Shown one piece after another: positions 10,401 to 20,523 of a stretch of DNA of 29,502 bases. Below the pieces are notes generated by a model. The model saw nothing but the letters and a program-made list of their open reading frames with translations. It was not told where the DNA came from and did not search any database. Source of the stretch: Coemansia sp. RSA 922 (lineage: Eukaryota; Kickxellomycota; Kickxellomycetes; Kickxellales; Kickxellaceae). The DNA lies in the NCBI GenBank assembly GCA_027577415.1, contig JANBQS010000169.1:1-29502 (forward strand), given 5' to 3'. The translations under genes and the position numbers were made by a program. The stretch's first letter is position 1, and every line of letters starts with the position of its first letter.

Positions 10401-11779
10401 TTAGACATACCCACGTTAGCTATTGTGGATGTAGAGTATGCATATATAGCTGCAAATACACTCAATTTGTCAGCGGTATAGCTGATTTTGTTCAGCAGAG
10501 TCAACACGAGTCGCATAATTGGAGCATACCAGGGAAGCCTTTTACTGGGTATAAAATATGGATGAGGAGATACACTTGGAAACATTCTCTCCCAAGCAAA
10601 AATCTTTATAGACTTTATTCCCTTGGTTATATCATACATGTCTGAATCGAGGACATTATATTCTTGGAGCTCTTTCCAGTCATCCTTATTACTAATTAGT
10701 AAGCCTAGTCCAAAATAAACGAGCTTCAACATATGAGGTAATATAATTGCAATAATCACATAGTAACCAATGTGATTGTACAACATCCATCCTGTCATGG
10801 CTATAGAAAACAGACGCCTAAGTAGGTGTTCAACCTTTTGTGGAAGTTCAATTAAGGGCTTAATGTAATGGCTGGGTGGCTTATGATTATCTGATTTCTT
10901 CCTCAGTCCTAGCCTCTGCAAGGGCAAGCGGAACACCTCAATGTCAATTGCATTCTCTGCTCTTGCCATTTCGTTCGTAATATACTGATTAGCTACGCTC
11001 TGTTGGTTGCCCAACAACTGAGCAAGCATAATACGCGCAACATCTGCAACAATCATGTACATACTATAGTTGGACAAATCTTCAACATTGTGCATAATAC
11101 TGCTGTTTAGCTTGAGCTGAATGAGAGGAATAAATTGTAGCAGCAATCCAACAATGTACACTGGAATCATTGGACGCCACATCATGCGAAAGATGGCACG
11201 TATGACAAAATAAGATTCGTTTGTGTTGTACTTGAACTCACTGTAGGCATTACGAAGCTGGAATCTCTCTGGAAGCGGCCACATGTCATAAAATGTAACT
11301 TGGCGCAGTTTTTGCAGTTTCATGAGGTAGCGCTCTTGAGCATAGGTGCACTGCTGAACAACTTGGTGTAGCAGGGATTTACTAGAAGCATCAAGGTTTA
11401 CCAGCACTAGAACACCATGTAGTAGAGCAGACACTGCCCTACTCCACACTTCACTTGAGCCATTCAGTGCTCGGTAAACACCCAATAGATGGAATGCTTG
11501 GAACCAAATATAGCCTGTTGCTGAAGTGGATAGAGCTGGTGACGAAAGAACAGCAAAAGAGAACAGAATGCGGCTCCAGGTGACCGCTGAGTTGACAGCA
11601 AGAGCAGCAAGAGTAGCACATGCCAGAAGGGATGACGTGTTGCCAAACCATTTGGGCAATGGCATCTTGTTTCGTAGGACTGCATAAAGCGACATGGCTA
11701 TGATGGCAGCATCAGCAGCTGGAAGAGCAGAGTGTTGCAACACTGAGGTTGCATAATAAAAATATTCCTGGATAATCAT
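7493..11779 (-). CDS. ABCC (MRP/YCF1/YOR1-type) ABC transporter
   Basis: The frame from the ATG at 11779 gives 1428 residues; it stays open upstream to 11914, so the 5' end is uncertain. Layout is N-terminal membrane segments, TMD1, NBD1, TMD2, NBD2, a full ABCC transporter. NBD1 has Walker A GKTGAGKSS (about 556), signature ISGGQ (about 650), and Walker B FLDDPLS with Asp where the catalytic Glu normally sits, the usual degenerate ABCC site. NBD2 has Walker A GRTGAGKSS (about 1173), signature FSSGQQQ (about 1329), Walker B VLDEAT, and the switch His in TIAHRLETI. Between Walker A and signature NBD2 is about 60 residues longer than NBD1, with a hydrophobic stretch. Family members export glutathione conjugates, organic anions or drugs across vacuolar or plasma membranes; the substrate here cannot be told. 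Codon use is more AT-rich than in the kinesin gene beside it. Confidence 0.93.
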   Translation of the reverse strand: MIIQEYFYYATSVLQHSALPAADAAIIAMSLYAVLRNKMPLPKWFGNTSSLLACATLAALAVNSAVTWSRILFSFAVLSSPALSTSATGYIWFQAFHLLGVYRALNGSSEVWSRAVSALLHGVLVLVNLDASSKSLLHQVVQQCTYAQERYLMKLQKLRQVTFYDMWPLPERFQLRNAYSEFKYNTNESYFVIRAIFRMMWRPMIPVYIVGLLLQFIPLIQLKLNSSIMHNVEDLSNYSMYMIVADVARIMLAQLLGNQQSVANQYITNEMARAENAIDIEVFRLPLQRLGLRKKSDNHKPPSHYIKPLIELPQKVEHLLRRLFSIAMTGWMLYNHIGYYVIIAIILPHMLKLVYFGLGLLISNKDDWKELQEYNVLDSDMYDITKGIKSIKIFAWERMFPSVSPHPYFIPSKRLPWYAPIMRLVLTLLNKISYTADKLSVFAAIYAYSTSTIANVGMSNANILEIASLAQNLLDDIENISTILAGFKRMPKYNQKVEIMLKDDYLNSLPHSDDTSKVGPLVEMDQCSFTWGMGDKAKSVLSNVSLSASAGELVAIVGKTGAGKSSLLLAMCSEVEMTQGTGRLVGKIAYLEQQPWIMNNTLRANILFGREYDEEYYWKVLSACALTDDLEMWPKGDMTVIGENGMNISGGQRARLALARTVYSKADIYFLDDPLSAVDAIVKRHILDNIILSTGLLGDKLRFVTTHADNILPLCSQVVTVDDGHVSVKVQTPQVHTAFDFKAKAKPKQKDVDYASKVLQVEPASDDKEIASASDENTDLTNSASDTSKVSKQWSHWSNALYAIRICGFPVVATIIIMGLFEHISQFLFEVYQLDALRSNSSSSSASNHAMLTYIGMATFGYILNCLSWDLERYIEEAFINDKYEQKIGNHLIRGLLFAPLTYFESKQDGDIRSDYSEALDTFRHYVNNYLSNSLTDVTGVLLLIYRIAKLSPWLLFCVPLFWWMSHVMKSIFDSLNKRFNELDKEEKKGHDHNKSLVKDGAQMIRLFGVEPYFTNNYIQSAESSTRLGIIISAYSKFSRLVSVSTSTALYSILLYVYIVMSKIGFYAIGAGDVAEFRNNCRLMDWRIQTIPTLLEETFEILAKINEFRNLAERDPEAPYVIDSCRPSAQWPPNGKIEFRDFSMKYSADLGYALKNVNLTINPGEKIGIVGRTGAGKSSLAKVLFRLVHENTSGSILIDGQDISEFGVGDYRPRLGMIPQESSMFSGSIRRNLDPLNQFDIEETWAALAKCNLSGLVSSKDTSSNDSPKSEYEINQAHKREQWQKAGWLNRVMLFIFMKMPMTLNPVEKPKSIGLGNSVGDCFGRFSSGQQQLFGLCRIIMRKCKIIVLDEATANVDLETDKSVQELIRKEFNDCTVLTIAHRLETIMNSDRIIVMDKGTIAEIGTPQDLLVQDGMFAQLVKTSDFGQ

Positions 11780-11857
11780 TGAAAAAGCACAAGAAGCAAC
11801 TAGATGGCCAAGGAATGGAATGAAGAAAAATAGTGAAGAAGAGAGGATTTTTCTTAC
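11768..11857 (-). other. Candidate 5' intron of the ABC transporter gene
   Basis: On the minus strand, donor CTG|GTAAGAA starts at 11857 and acceptor ATTATCCAG ends at 11768. This 90-nt in-frame unit would remove the ATG at 11779. A second strong donor, GTAAGT at 12020, pairs with a pyrimidine tract ending in CCAACAG near 11878. If both are used, the mature start codon would be a later in-frame ATG such as the one of MSLYAVLRNK, and the true N-terminus differs from the called one. Confidence 0.4.
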
Positions 11858-12231
11858 CAGCAGAACCAATGCCTGTTCTGTTGGAAAAAAAGGAAAATGC
11901 TGCGGCCACAGCAAGTTCTTTGAAGAAAAGACAAAAGCATTCTAAAGACAAAGCCCTTGCTTGATTGCGCTCTTTGAAATATAGCCATTCAATTGCTATG
12001 TATCTTGGAGGTATACTTACATTATATCTACCAACCAATATTATGTTAGGGTTTTCTTTTTCTTTTTCTTTGTTATTTAGCAGAAACGTACACTGCCCCA
12101 AACCGAAATGGTATTATTTCAAATTTTTAGATTCAACACATGTTATATACGTTACTACTGAGATGATGTGGCCCAACATAAAAAAAATAGAAACTGACAT
12201 GCCTAATGCTCAAAACCCCGAGAAATAGGGC
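11780..12231. promoter_or_regulatory. Kinesin 3' flank and leader/promoter of the ABC transporter
   Basis: The interval is 452 bp, AT-rich, between two minus-strand genes. The plus strand carries a pyrimidine repeat (TTTCTTTTTC type, around 12052-12071). On the minus strand lies the strong donor GTAAGT (12020). The upstream exon it would close has no in-frame ATG, so it looks like a 5'-UTR exon. No separate gene is supported. Confidence 0.4.
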
Positions 12232-15200
12232 TTATCCCCCATTCGCAGTAGATGGACGGTTAGTGGCAGGGCGCTGCTGGACCACTGGCGAAACCGGGAA
12301 ACTCTCATCGCCACCTCTAATTACACTAGCAGGCCAGTCATAATGAACATTTCCAGCAGTCACATGATCAAGTGAACTGTGTACTTTGCGTACCTGCGCT
12401 ACTCGTACTCCAGACGAATCCGAGTTGCTTCTGTCCCGACCGACATCCGCCGTACTAGCCATACCGCCATACCTAGCAACGTTTGAATCTGCTCGGTAGT
12501 AACCATGGAGGATAAAAGATGACTGTGGCTGAGGCTTATTTTTAGATCCACCAAGTCCAAAACCACCAAGTATCTTGGACAAACGGCTGACGCCGCCTCC
12601 AGCCTTCTCCACGTTTGTGCTTAGCCTGCTAGTAACGCGGTCACTAGTCCTACGACTGGAAGAGTCGCCTCCGACGTTGCTAGTCTGAGCCCGACGACGA
12701 ATGCGAGCTGGTTTATCCAAGCCCTTGACACGATTGCTTCCGTCCGTGGTCATGTTTGCCAACGACGAGTCTTGCGAGTCATCTCTTTCAATATCTGATA
12801 CGCTGTAGTTGCCATTACTGGCATCTGTCTGGGTGGCGTCCAACATAGAGAACAGAGAGGCGTTGGCGTGCTCGGTAGGCGATAAGAGGCGCTGAGGCCT
12901 CTCCATATCCATGGATGCTGCGTTGGGTACTACGGCACTGTGTGGTCTCGGCGAGGTTGTGGCAAATTTTGGACTAGTCATGGTCGACGAGTCAGGGATA
13001 TCAGAGTAGGGACGCCTAAAGCCGGGGTACTCGCCATAAATTGGCTGGGCAGGTGATGGCTGAACCAAGGCTTTGCTTATTTCCCTTCGGAGCCGAGTAG
13101 GTGAAGTACATTGCTCTTGGATCAGACCGTCGCCACGGCTCGATGCTCGCGGACTATATGTTCGTGGGCTATATGCACTGTTACTGAGTGCTGGGCTAGC
13201 ACACAACTCAGTATCTGGATTGGCGTTCGGAAGTATATCTCCTGAGCGAGCGCCACTAGATATCACTGACATAGTGGATATGTAGCCAGGGTGCTGAGTA
13301 TCGGGGCTACCTCCAAGCCTATTGTTATGGACCGAGGCTGGGCTGTGCTGCTGCGGCGTCGTGTGTGCAGTGGGCAACAAGGTATTATCCGTGGATTCTA
13401 GCAGCGAGGCAGCTCCACCGACTGTTACTGGCGACCACAGCATGGATGTTGCTGGAGATTCGGGGTTGCCGGGACGGACGTACGTAGGCACAGCCTGAGG
13501 ACTACTAGGGCTCCTGCCCACATCGACGCGGCTAGCGACCTTGCCCGCCGAGCGTGGAGTATATACCTGCGAGCTGATATCGGGCGATACAGAGCTGGCC
13601 TTGGTGCGGCTGCTATCAGCGGGACTTAATGCCAGAGACGCAGGAGTCGTCGTGTCGATCATAGGCAGTTCGGAATTGGCTTTGGCTATCGACTGGCGAC
13701 GAGGCGGCAAAGGTGGACTCGTCTCGTTACTAGCCACAACAGCTGGTTTTTGCTTCATCGCAAACGAGGCAAACGCAGCAATATTGCCTTGGTACTCGTC
13801 ATCGGGAACAAGGCGCAGCTCTCTCAGCATTTCTGTCGAGGCTACTATCGGTGGAGCACCACCGACGTTGATGGCTGTAGGATGGCGCTTATCGATATAG
13901 TCGATCATTTCCGGTGGAACTATAGGCAAACTAATCCTAGTCTTGTGCAAGGATCCACGCTTCCGCCGACTGATACTACCAGAGTGACCAATTCGAGGAC
14001 CGGCAAGTTTGGAGTGCGTGATTTGCTTGCGCATGGACGTCCGACGTATTAGGTGGTAGCGGCGACTGCGATTGCGAACCGACTGTTTACGAGCTAGATT
14101 GGGAAGTCGAAAATTATCACCATTGCTTGATTGGTACAGCTCTGGGAGATCGCCGTCTTCTGATCCACTGGCATCAGGGTCAGACAGATACTCTCCACCA
14201 TGGTCAGAGTCAACTGGCGATGTGTCGACAATCGTTACTGTTTGTGTCGTGGTAACAGGCAGAGGTGGTGGTGTACCATGGCTACGAGGGGTGCCGACAA
14301 AGCTAACATCAGACTCGGTCGGCGAGGTAACCATATTTAGTCGACTGCGAGGTGGGAGTGCCACTCGCGATGCCGATATGCTTGATCCAGGTAGCGGCTC
14401 AAAGACATCGCTGGCATCCGCAAACATATGTGTCGTGTCCTCGCTACTAGAGTTGATGGGATTAAAGTTGCCAAGCGCAGCAGAATTAGCGGGAGTTGCA
14501 GATGAGCGGTTGCTTCCAGGTACTGCGCGAGATTCTGAAAAAGGATTAGCGCGAGTAGGATCAGCTGGAGACAGTTTACTGGAGATACTATCGTATGGCA
14601 GCAGTGAGGTATTGTCAGAGACGCTAATATCATCGTTGGTAGCATCGCTAAGACTGGCAAAGTCTGACGCGTCTTCAGACCACTCCGCTACAGGTGCCTT
14701 GGCGCCGCGTATGTTCTCCATAGACATGTTGTCAGCACTAGCTCCTCCATCCCATGCGTCGCTACGGCCAAGACGCGATGTCGACGTACTGGCCTCGCTA
14801 CCCAGCGGAGGCGCCTCTAGGGCGCTGATCAGGGCCGAACGCAGTAGAATTCCTCGCTCGCGAACGCCCTCATAGATCGAGCGATCCAATACCGCGGCAT
14901 CACAAGCAGGGGCAGCAGCTCCCTCACCCGGTTTGTCAAAGCCGTAGTCAAGCCCGTCAGTGGGACATTCGCCAGTTCGGATAGCCGAGCCCCGACGCGA
15001 CAGCTGGTGAGCAAAGGGCAATGACGGTGGAGGCAAAAGTTGGTCTAGCTTGCGCTCAGCGTCGCCTAGCTCGCGCTCGTAGGAGAGAGCAGCATTAAGC
15101 GCAGTCTTTTGCATAGCCAAAAGCGTGCGACGCAAGTCCATAGCTTGCTCCTCCAGGCTTGCGCGCTCACGAGCGTCGCGCAAGGCCACTAGGCGATGCT

Positions 15201-18200
15201 CGATAATATCCTGCATAAGCAAGTAGGCCAGGCCAGTAGAGTCAGCCTGCGGCAAGCCCTGGAACAAGTCAACAAAGGCGCGGTAGTCGACTCGCACGAC
15301 ATCTTCAACCATGCGCATAGCCAAGCCGCTCATATTGATTATGGCGGGGGCGACCAACAGACCGCTGGCATTCAAGTTGCTGGCATCGTCGGTTGCAGGA
15401 GCAGCCTCAGCAAGCTGTGCGACTTCGGCTTCGGCATCGCGTACCTTGAGATCCAAGTGATGGAGCTCAGCATCGATGATTTCGATCTTTTCAGAAACAC
15501 GCTGCATCTGCATGGACTTGTACTCGTCCTCGCCGGTTGTATCCTCTTCGTCGCTGGCCAGAGCCGTCTCCGAGTCTTGTTGCAAGTTTTGCATGCTCAG
15601 AAGCAAGTCGTTTTGCTGATTCATAAGCTGATCTTGCTCAGCCAAGAACGAGTCGCGCTCGCGCAATAGCTGTCGCGCACGTACGCAGCGCTGCAATTCG
15701 TTTTCAACCACGGCTTTGATATAGGCCGCACGCAAGAGATTAGGCCCACTGCCCTCGCTTCTGTGGCCCCTATCGCTCAAGTGAGTGTCTCCATCCGGCA
15801 TGTGGTGATGGGCGGCAGAGGATGACGAGGAGGCGGCAGCAGCGCTCTTGGCCGCGCCCCAGCTATTCTCCTTAAAGGGCAGTAGCGCATAGCGATCGCT
15901 TTCGCGTCGACCAGTATGCTGACGCCGCAGTCTGGATATCTCCTTGGCCTGCTCTTGGATCTGCAAAGTGAGTCGCTCGGTCTCCGTGCTGCTATTCTCT
16001 GCCACTCGCTTGTTCTCGCGCTTGAGCCAGTCGATTTCGTCCTGCAGCTTGCGCATCTGCGGAGAGTGCTCGTCCTGCGAGCTGCACGCAGCAAGACCGA
16101 TACCAGAGCTAGAGCCCATGCGCGTGAGCTGTGCAAATGGCTTGGCTGCGCTGTTGCGCAGTTCGGCGCCAGACGCCATGCGTGAAAGAGGCGTGCTGGG
16201 CGTCGACTGCTCGTGGCGTATGTTCTTGGTGGCTCGACTAGGCAGGCGTAGCTTTGTTGGCGTGGTTGGCGTAGTGGTTCCGACTGGCGCAACGTCAATC
16301 CCCAATGCACGGCGATTAGGCGCGTTAGTACTGCCGCCTCGACCAGACGCGGCAGCGGCAGCAGCTGCCGTAGAGCCAGCTCGCAATTCGGACTTGGGGG
16401 GCAAATTGGCATTGACCAAGCGCTGCAAGGCGACATCGCGTTCCTTCTGCACAACCAGCAGCGATTCCTGCACGAGCTCGAGGCGCGACGTAAAATGGCG
16501 ACGCACGCTATCGATCTGATGCTCATGGCGCTCGGCCTGCTCTGAGAGCTCACGGTCCATCGTACTCAGAACGTTGCTCTGCGACATCACATCGGTAGCA
16601 TCAGTAAGCCCACTGTCGTTCGTGCTGCCGTTGGGCCGCAAGCCAGAATCGTCAGCCCTGCCAATGGGAGGAGCAAAGTCGGGAAATGAGGCTGGCAGGA
16701 TGTTTGGCGTGGACTGATTCGAGCCACCCAGCTCAGCCACGCGCAATCGCAGCATATTGCGCTCATGCTCCAGCGCAGCGGCACGACGAAGCGCTTGCTC
16801 AAGCCGTTGTGTCAAGTCGGCGTTCTTGCGCATAGCAACCGAGGCAGACAGACTAACATCGCCGTTGGAATCAGCTGTGCCATTCAACGTAAGCGTGGAC
16901 TGGCGGCGCTGTAGCTTGAGCTTGGACAACTCGCCACGCAGTCTGGCGACTTCCGTTTTAAGCATGCTTAATTCGACCGAGCTATTCTTGTCAAAGTTGA
17001 CTGCCACTTTGTTGCGGATATTGCGCGCCCGATTGGCATACCGAATCGTGTTGAGACTCTCGGGGCTGTTTCGATCCGATGGCGAGATACATGCCAGCAT
17101 CAGTGTCTGCGAGTTGCCACCCAAGGAGTCTTGCAGCAGCCGTGTTAGCTTGCTGTCGCGGTACGGCACATGCATAGTGCCCCGCCTTGGAGGCGGCCCT
17201 CCAGCTCCTGCACTGGTGCCACCAGGCGCTACCGTCATGCTGCCCAGGGCTGAGATGACATTGCCTAGAGCCAAAAGGCCGGCATTAATGGATATGCCTT
17301 CCTTGGCACGGTCTCCCGCAGCACCAGTCCGTTTTATGCGCTCGGAGCCAGCAAGATCGACAAAATGGATCTTGGACACAATAGACATGCCGCTATCGAG
17401 CTCCGACGCTTCAAGGCCAGCCGCAGACCCATTGGACAGTATCAAAGACGACCGGCGGTCCTGCTGTGTGAGGTAGATGGTGAATATGGCGTGAGAGCGC
17501 GATGACGTGTGATTCATATCAGTCGACGCGGTGGTTCTCGACAATGCGCCCTGATGCAAGTAGGTGATAATATCGTCTTCGCCTGCTGCCAGTTTGCGCT
17601 CAACGCCGACGAGCACCATATTGCCACGACTGTCCTCGCGAATAGTCGGCCCGCGCCCCCCTCCGCTTCCTCCAGCGGTGGGCGAGCGTGGGTTTAGCAG
17701 ATCAACGAGATCCTCGTTGTAGAGTTCCAAAAAGGAAACATCAAGGCTATATGTGAAGGCAGGATGGCGCTTGGATTTCGCCTCCAAGCTAGACCAAATA
17801 GCGCCAATGGCTCGAGGAACCACACCTACAATGGAAAAAAGAAGTAAAAAAAATATTTTTTTTAGTAAGAGGATTTACTTTCCTGTCCAAGGCGAATGGG
17901 GGCCAGAGAGGAGCATCTGCATTACATGTCTATTTTTACATGGTACTTGCCTTGTAGCTCGGGTTGAGTGACGGATATTGTTAGCCCAGTGCCCATGCTG
18001 AATGTCTTGCCACTACCTGTCTGTCCATACGCCAATATCGTGGCATTGTACCCTTGGACAAACTGGTCGACTAGCGGACCTATGGCATCGTCGTACACCT
18101 GCTCCTGCGAGACTTCGGGTGAGAATACGTAGTCAAAGGTAAATGCTCGATCTGCGCCAATAACAATTTGAGGCACGCCCGGCAGTTGCGTCACGCACTC

Positions 18201-18376
18201 GGTCTCACCACTAGCGTGCTCCTGTGGCGACAGCGGTCGGATGCGCAGTGCCACCCTATCATTTTTTTTGAATAGGAACAAGACAGGAAAGTGGGTTAGT
18301 AACGCTGAATACTGGGCTCTTGTCTCTCCATCTGGGACAGTCTCCCGCTAACTTACCTCACTGTAGACGACGCCAT
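12232..18376 (-). CDS. Kinesin-4-like motor protein (KIF4/KIF21 type)
   Basis: Join of 18376..18357, 18255..17951 and 17825..12232 on the minus strand, giving 1972 residues. The start exon encodes MASSTV plus two bases of an Arg codon, giving the kinesin-typical start VRVALRIRPL. The motor has P-loop GQTGSGKT (84-91), switch I SSRSH (216-220), switch II DLAGSE (265-270), and a neck entry RYANRARNIRNKVAVN near 370-385 that closely follows kinesin-4. Coiled coil occurs at about 395-480, 520-580 and in blocks through about 1050. The last 900 residues are Ser/Pro/Thr-rich and disordered with many SP sites, suggesting kinase control. Kinesin-4 motors step to microtubule plus ends and limit polymer growth; KIF21 relatives carry WD40 repeats, absent here. 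Length exceeds KIF4 (about 1230). It sits divergent from the GATA gene. Family assignment is secure for kinesin and likely for class 4. Confidence 0.93.
17826..17950 (-). other. Kinesin intron 2, GC-AG type
   Basis: The minus-strand exon ends CTACAAG at 17951 and the intron begins GCAAGT, a full donor consensus except C at position 2. The acceptor is CCATTGTAG ending at 17826; 125 bp, phase 1. Only this junction gives the frame-consistent motor sequence PELQ-GVVPRAI. The nearby GT (GTACC, 4 nt downstream) puts exon 3 out of frame. Confidence 0.82.
18256..18356 (-). other. Kinesin intron 1
   Basis: Minus-strand donor AG|GTAAGT at 18356 and acceptor GATAG ending at 18256; 101 bp, phase 2. It splits an Arg codon and leaves a first coding exon of only 20 nt. 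Confidence 0.88.
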
Positions 18377-19293
18377 TGCCTAAAGGACGTCCTGATAGTA
18401 GATATAAGCGCTGTCTCCTATGCGGTCAAAGGTAATGGCGTTGTTCGAGAAATAGCAATGAGCGAAGAGTAAGGAGTGAAGAGCGTAGCCCAGCAACAAG
18501 TCACAACACCACAGGTGTGTTTGTCGTGAATTCGCGCAAGACAAGAATAAAAAAAAAAAAGCTGAAGAATTTAAGAGTGAACCGAAAAAGGAGAAAGAAA
18601 TGCAGAAAGTAAAAGACAAGAAAGAAACCCCTCCTCCACACACAACTAATGTTGGCAAATAGGATGTGCAGTAGTGGCCCGTTTGTCGTCAACAAACAGC
18701 GATTGACAAGAATCCACAAAGGGAAGATGTGGCGGTGACAGGTATAGTAATATCAGCTACTGATAAACAAGATGACGACACAAGTTGGCTCTAGGTGAAT
18801 AATACAGCACTGCAGAGAAGAAGAAATATACACTACGCTCGCAATACTCTTATGAGTGTATTCACCCTTCTGGGGGAAAAAAAAAAAGGGGGAAGAGGGC
18901 GGGCCTCTTTTCACCCCCGCGCTTTGTCTAGGCATTTTTCTGGTTCTAATGCATGCGGGGGGAATGTGTGCTGCGACAACTGCTTAGATCAAGATCCTCT
19001 CTTTCAACTAGCGTCGCTCTCTCTCTCTCTCTCTCCTCTTTGCCACCGCTGCACAGTAGCATGCATACTCCAATTGTCCCCGTCCCAAATTTAAATTATC
19101 CATTGTACTGCTGCTCTAAAAAATAAACCACACATCGCAGTAGCTCACAAAGGTCACATGTCTATATTAATAGTGCCACAATGGTGTTAGTTCTGATAAA
19201 TTGACGAATCAGGGTTTGGCAATTTTTTTTTTGATATTGCATACCCTTCGCTTCTACCTTCATTCTTTTGTTTTCATTTAGTCACTGTACATT
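18377..19293. promoter_or_regulatory. Divergent promoter region, kinesin and GATA-factor genes
   Basis: A 917-bp head-to-head interval. It holds A/T tracts (18549-18560 and 19216-19231), a (CT)n run at about 19016-19034, and two GATAA-containing sites (TGATAAA at about 18763 and 19194) that could be bound by the adjacent GATA factor; such 4-6 bp words are also expected by chance. No clear TATA box was found close to either start. A short upstream ATG frame occurs near 19181. The minus-strand open frames here are low-complexity and unconvincing. Confidence 0.45.
19014..19036. repeat. CT dinucleotide microsatellite
   Basis: About nine to ten CT units between the kinesin and GATA genes. CT-rich tracts are common in fungal promoters near transcription starts. 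Confidence 0.75.
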
Positions 19294-20502
19294 ATGATTG
19301 TTCAGGCAGAGTCTGCGAAGGAGTCGGCTTGCTACGGCACACTGAGCTTGGCGCAGTCGTTATTACACTCTAGGCTGGCATGGATAACATCGTCATTTGT
19401 CAATATTAGCCAGACGGACTCTGAAAAGCCTCGACGTCTCATCAGTACAGTCGAAGTACAAATCGGTCCACACATATACGCCAGTACCAAATTTTACTAT
19501 ATATCAGATTCGACATTAGATAATAGCTCCGCAGCAGATGCCTTGCCTCCATTGGCCTTTGAGTTTGGCGACAATCCAGGCTCTCTATTTAGCTTACCAA
19601 AGGATCTTGGTCTCGAAGATCTCAACAGCAGTGGTGTGGTCCGCGCCTACTTTTACGCCAGTCCTACGCAGCCACTACGACGTCTGCCCTCAATCATTAA
19701 CCAAGAGTGGCCAGACTACCATGTCGGAGAACGAACCTTGACTCGTATTAACTTGGTTATTCGCAATGCCAGCGCTGAACTGACCGAGCATTTGACACAG
19801 TACTGTAATGCTCACAGGACATTGGTTTGGCGACAGTATCGAACTCAAACGGCTCGACTCTACCCGACTGTCAGAAGATGGCACTCGTTCTTTCCAGCCG
19901 AGCAACTACCCAAATCACTACGTAACGAGCCACAAACTGTTACTCTGAAACCGCCGACGAGTACTCGTAGCCCGTCGAAAATCCAACCTAAACCGACACA
20001 TACTCGAAGCCAGCAAATGCATAGTCGGCCGTACACTGGTGGCGGTAAGAGCGGGTACAATCTGGCAATAGCCGCTGCCCAAAAACGATACATACTAGAA
20101 TGCGACTCTAGCTCTAGCGATGAGAATATGGAGGATTTGACCAAGCCTGGTGAAAAGGAAAACAGCCAACGTAATGATCTCCAAAAGCCATCAGATCTTG
20201 TGCCCGTTCGCAGCTATACTCCTCCTCCTACACTTCCGCCGCCGCCAACCCCGATGCCATCATCCTCTCAGCAAGGTGCACCACCAGTGAAGACCAAGCG
20301 GCCATATAAGCGACGAACCTCTACGATCCAGAAAACTCCTAGCAACCCACACAGAATCACACTGTCGCCGGTTGGCCGTAGTCGCAAGTGCTCGTACTGT
20401 GGCTGCAGCGAGACCCCCATTTGGAGACGTGGCCCAGGAGGCACCGGGACATTGTGCAATGCCTGTGGAGTTCGGTGGAAGCTTGGCAAGATCTTGCAAT
20501 GA
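19294..20502 (+). CDS. GATA-type zinc-finger transcription factor
   Basis: A 402-residue intronless protein starting at the ATG at 19294. The C-terminus carries one GATA finger: C366-X2-C369-X18-C388-X2-C391, with the typical TPIWRRGPGG loop and LCNACGVRWK. The 18-residue loop is the fungal variant rather than the 17-residue animal-like form. Just upstream lies a basic stretch KTKRPYKRRTS, a likely nuclear localisation or DNA-backbone contact, preceded by a polyproline segment. The first 215 residues form an ordered-looking region of alternating strands (for example STVEVQIGPHIYASTKFYYI) that I do not recognise. By family it should bind GATA-core sites in the nucleus, but the regulon is unknown; the finger is only 11 residues from the C-terminus and lacks the long basic tail of nitrogen regulators. 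Convergent with GOS1 with a 21-bp gap. Confidence 0.9.
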   Translation: MIVQAESAKESACYGTLSLAQSLLHSRLAWITSSFVNISQTDSEKPRRLISTVEVQIGPHIYASTKFYYISDSTLDNSSAADALPPLAFEFGDNPGSLFSLPKDLGLEDLNSSGVVRAYFYASPTQPLRRLPSIINQEWPDYHVGERTLTRINLVIRNASAELTEHLTQYCNAHRTLVWRQYRTQTARLYPTVRRWHSFFPAEQLPKSLRNEPQTVTLKPPTSTRSPSKIQPKPTHTRSQQMHSRPYTGGGKSGYNLAIAAAQKRYILECDSSSSDENMEDLTKPGEKENSQRNDLQKPSDLVPVRSYTPPPTLPPPPTPMPSSSQQGAPPVKTKRPYKRRTSTIQKTPSNPHRITLSPVGRSRKCSYCGCSETPIWRRGPGGTGTLCNACGVRWKLGKILQ

Positions 20503-20523
20503 CGTCTTTACCAATATATATTA

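Noticed and set aside
14072..14875. 267-codon plus-strand frame inside the kinesin gene
   Set aside because: Antisense shadow of the Ser-rich kinesin tail; no domain, and the minus strand is clearly coding.
16757..17476. 239-codon plus-strand frame inside the kinesin motor region
   Set aside because: Antisense of the conserved motor domain; Ser/Arg-rich with no family features.
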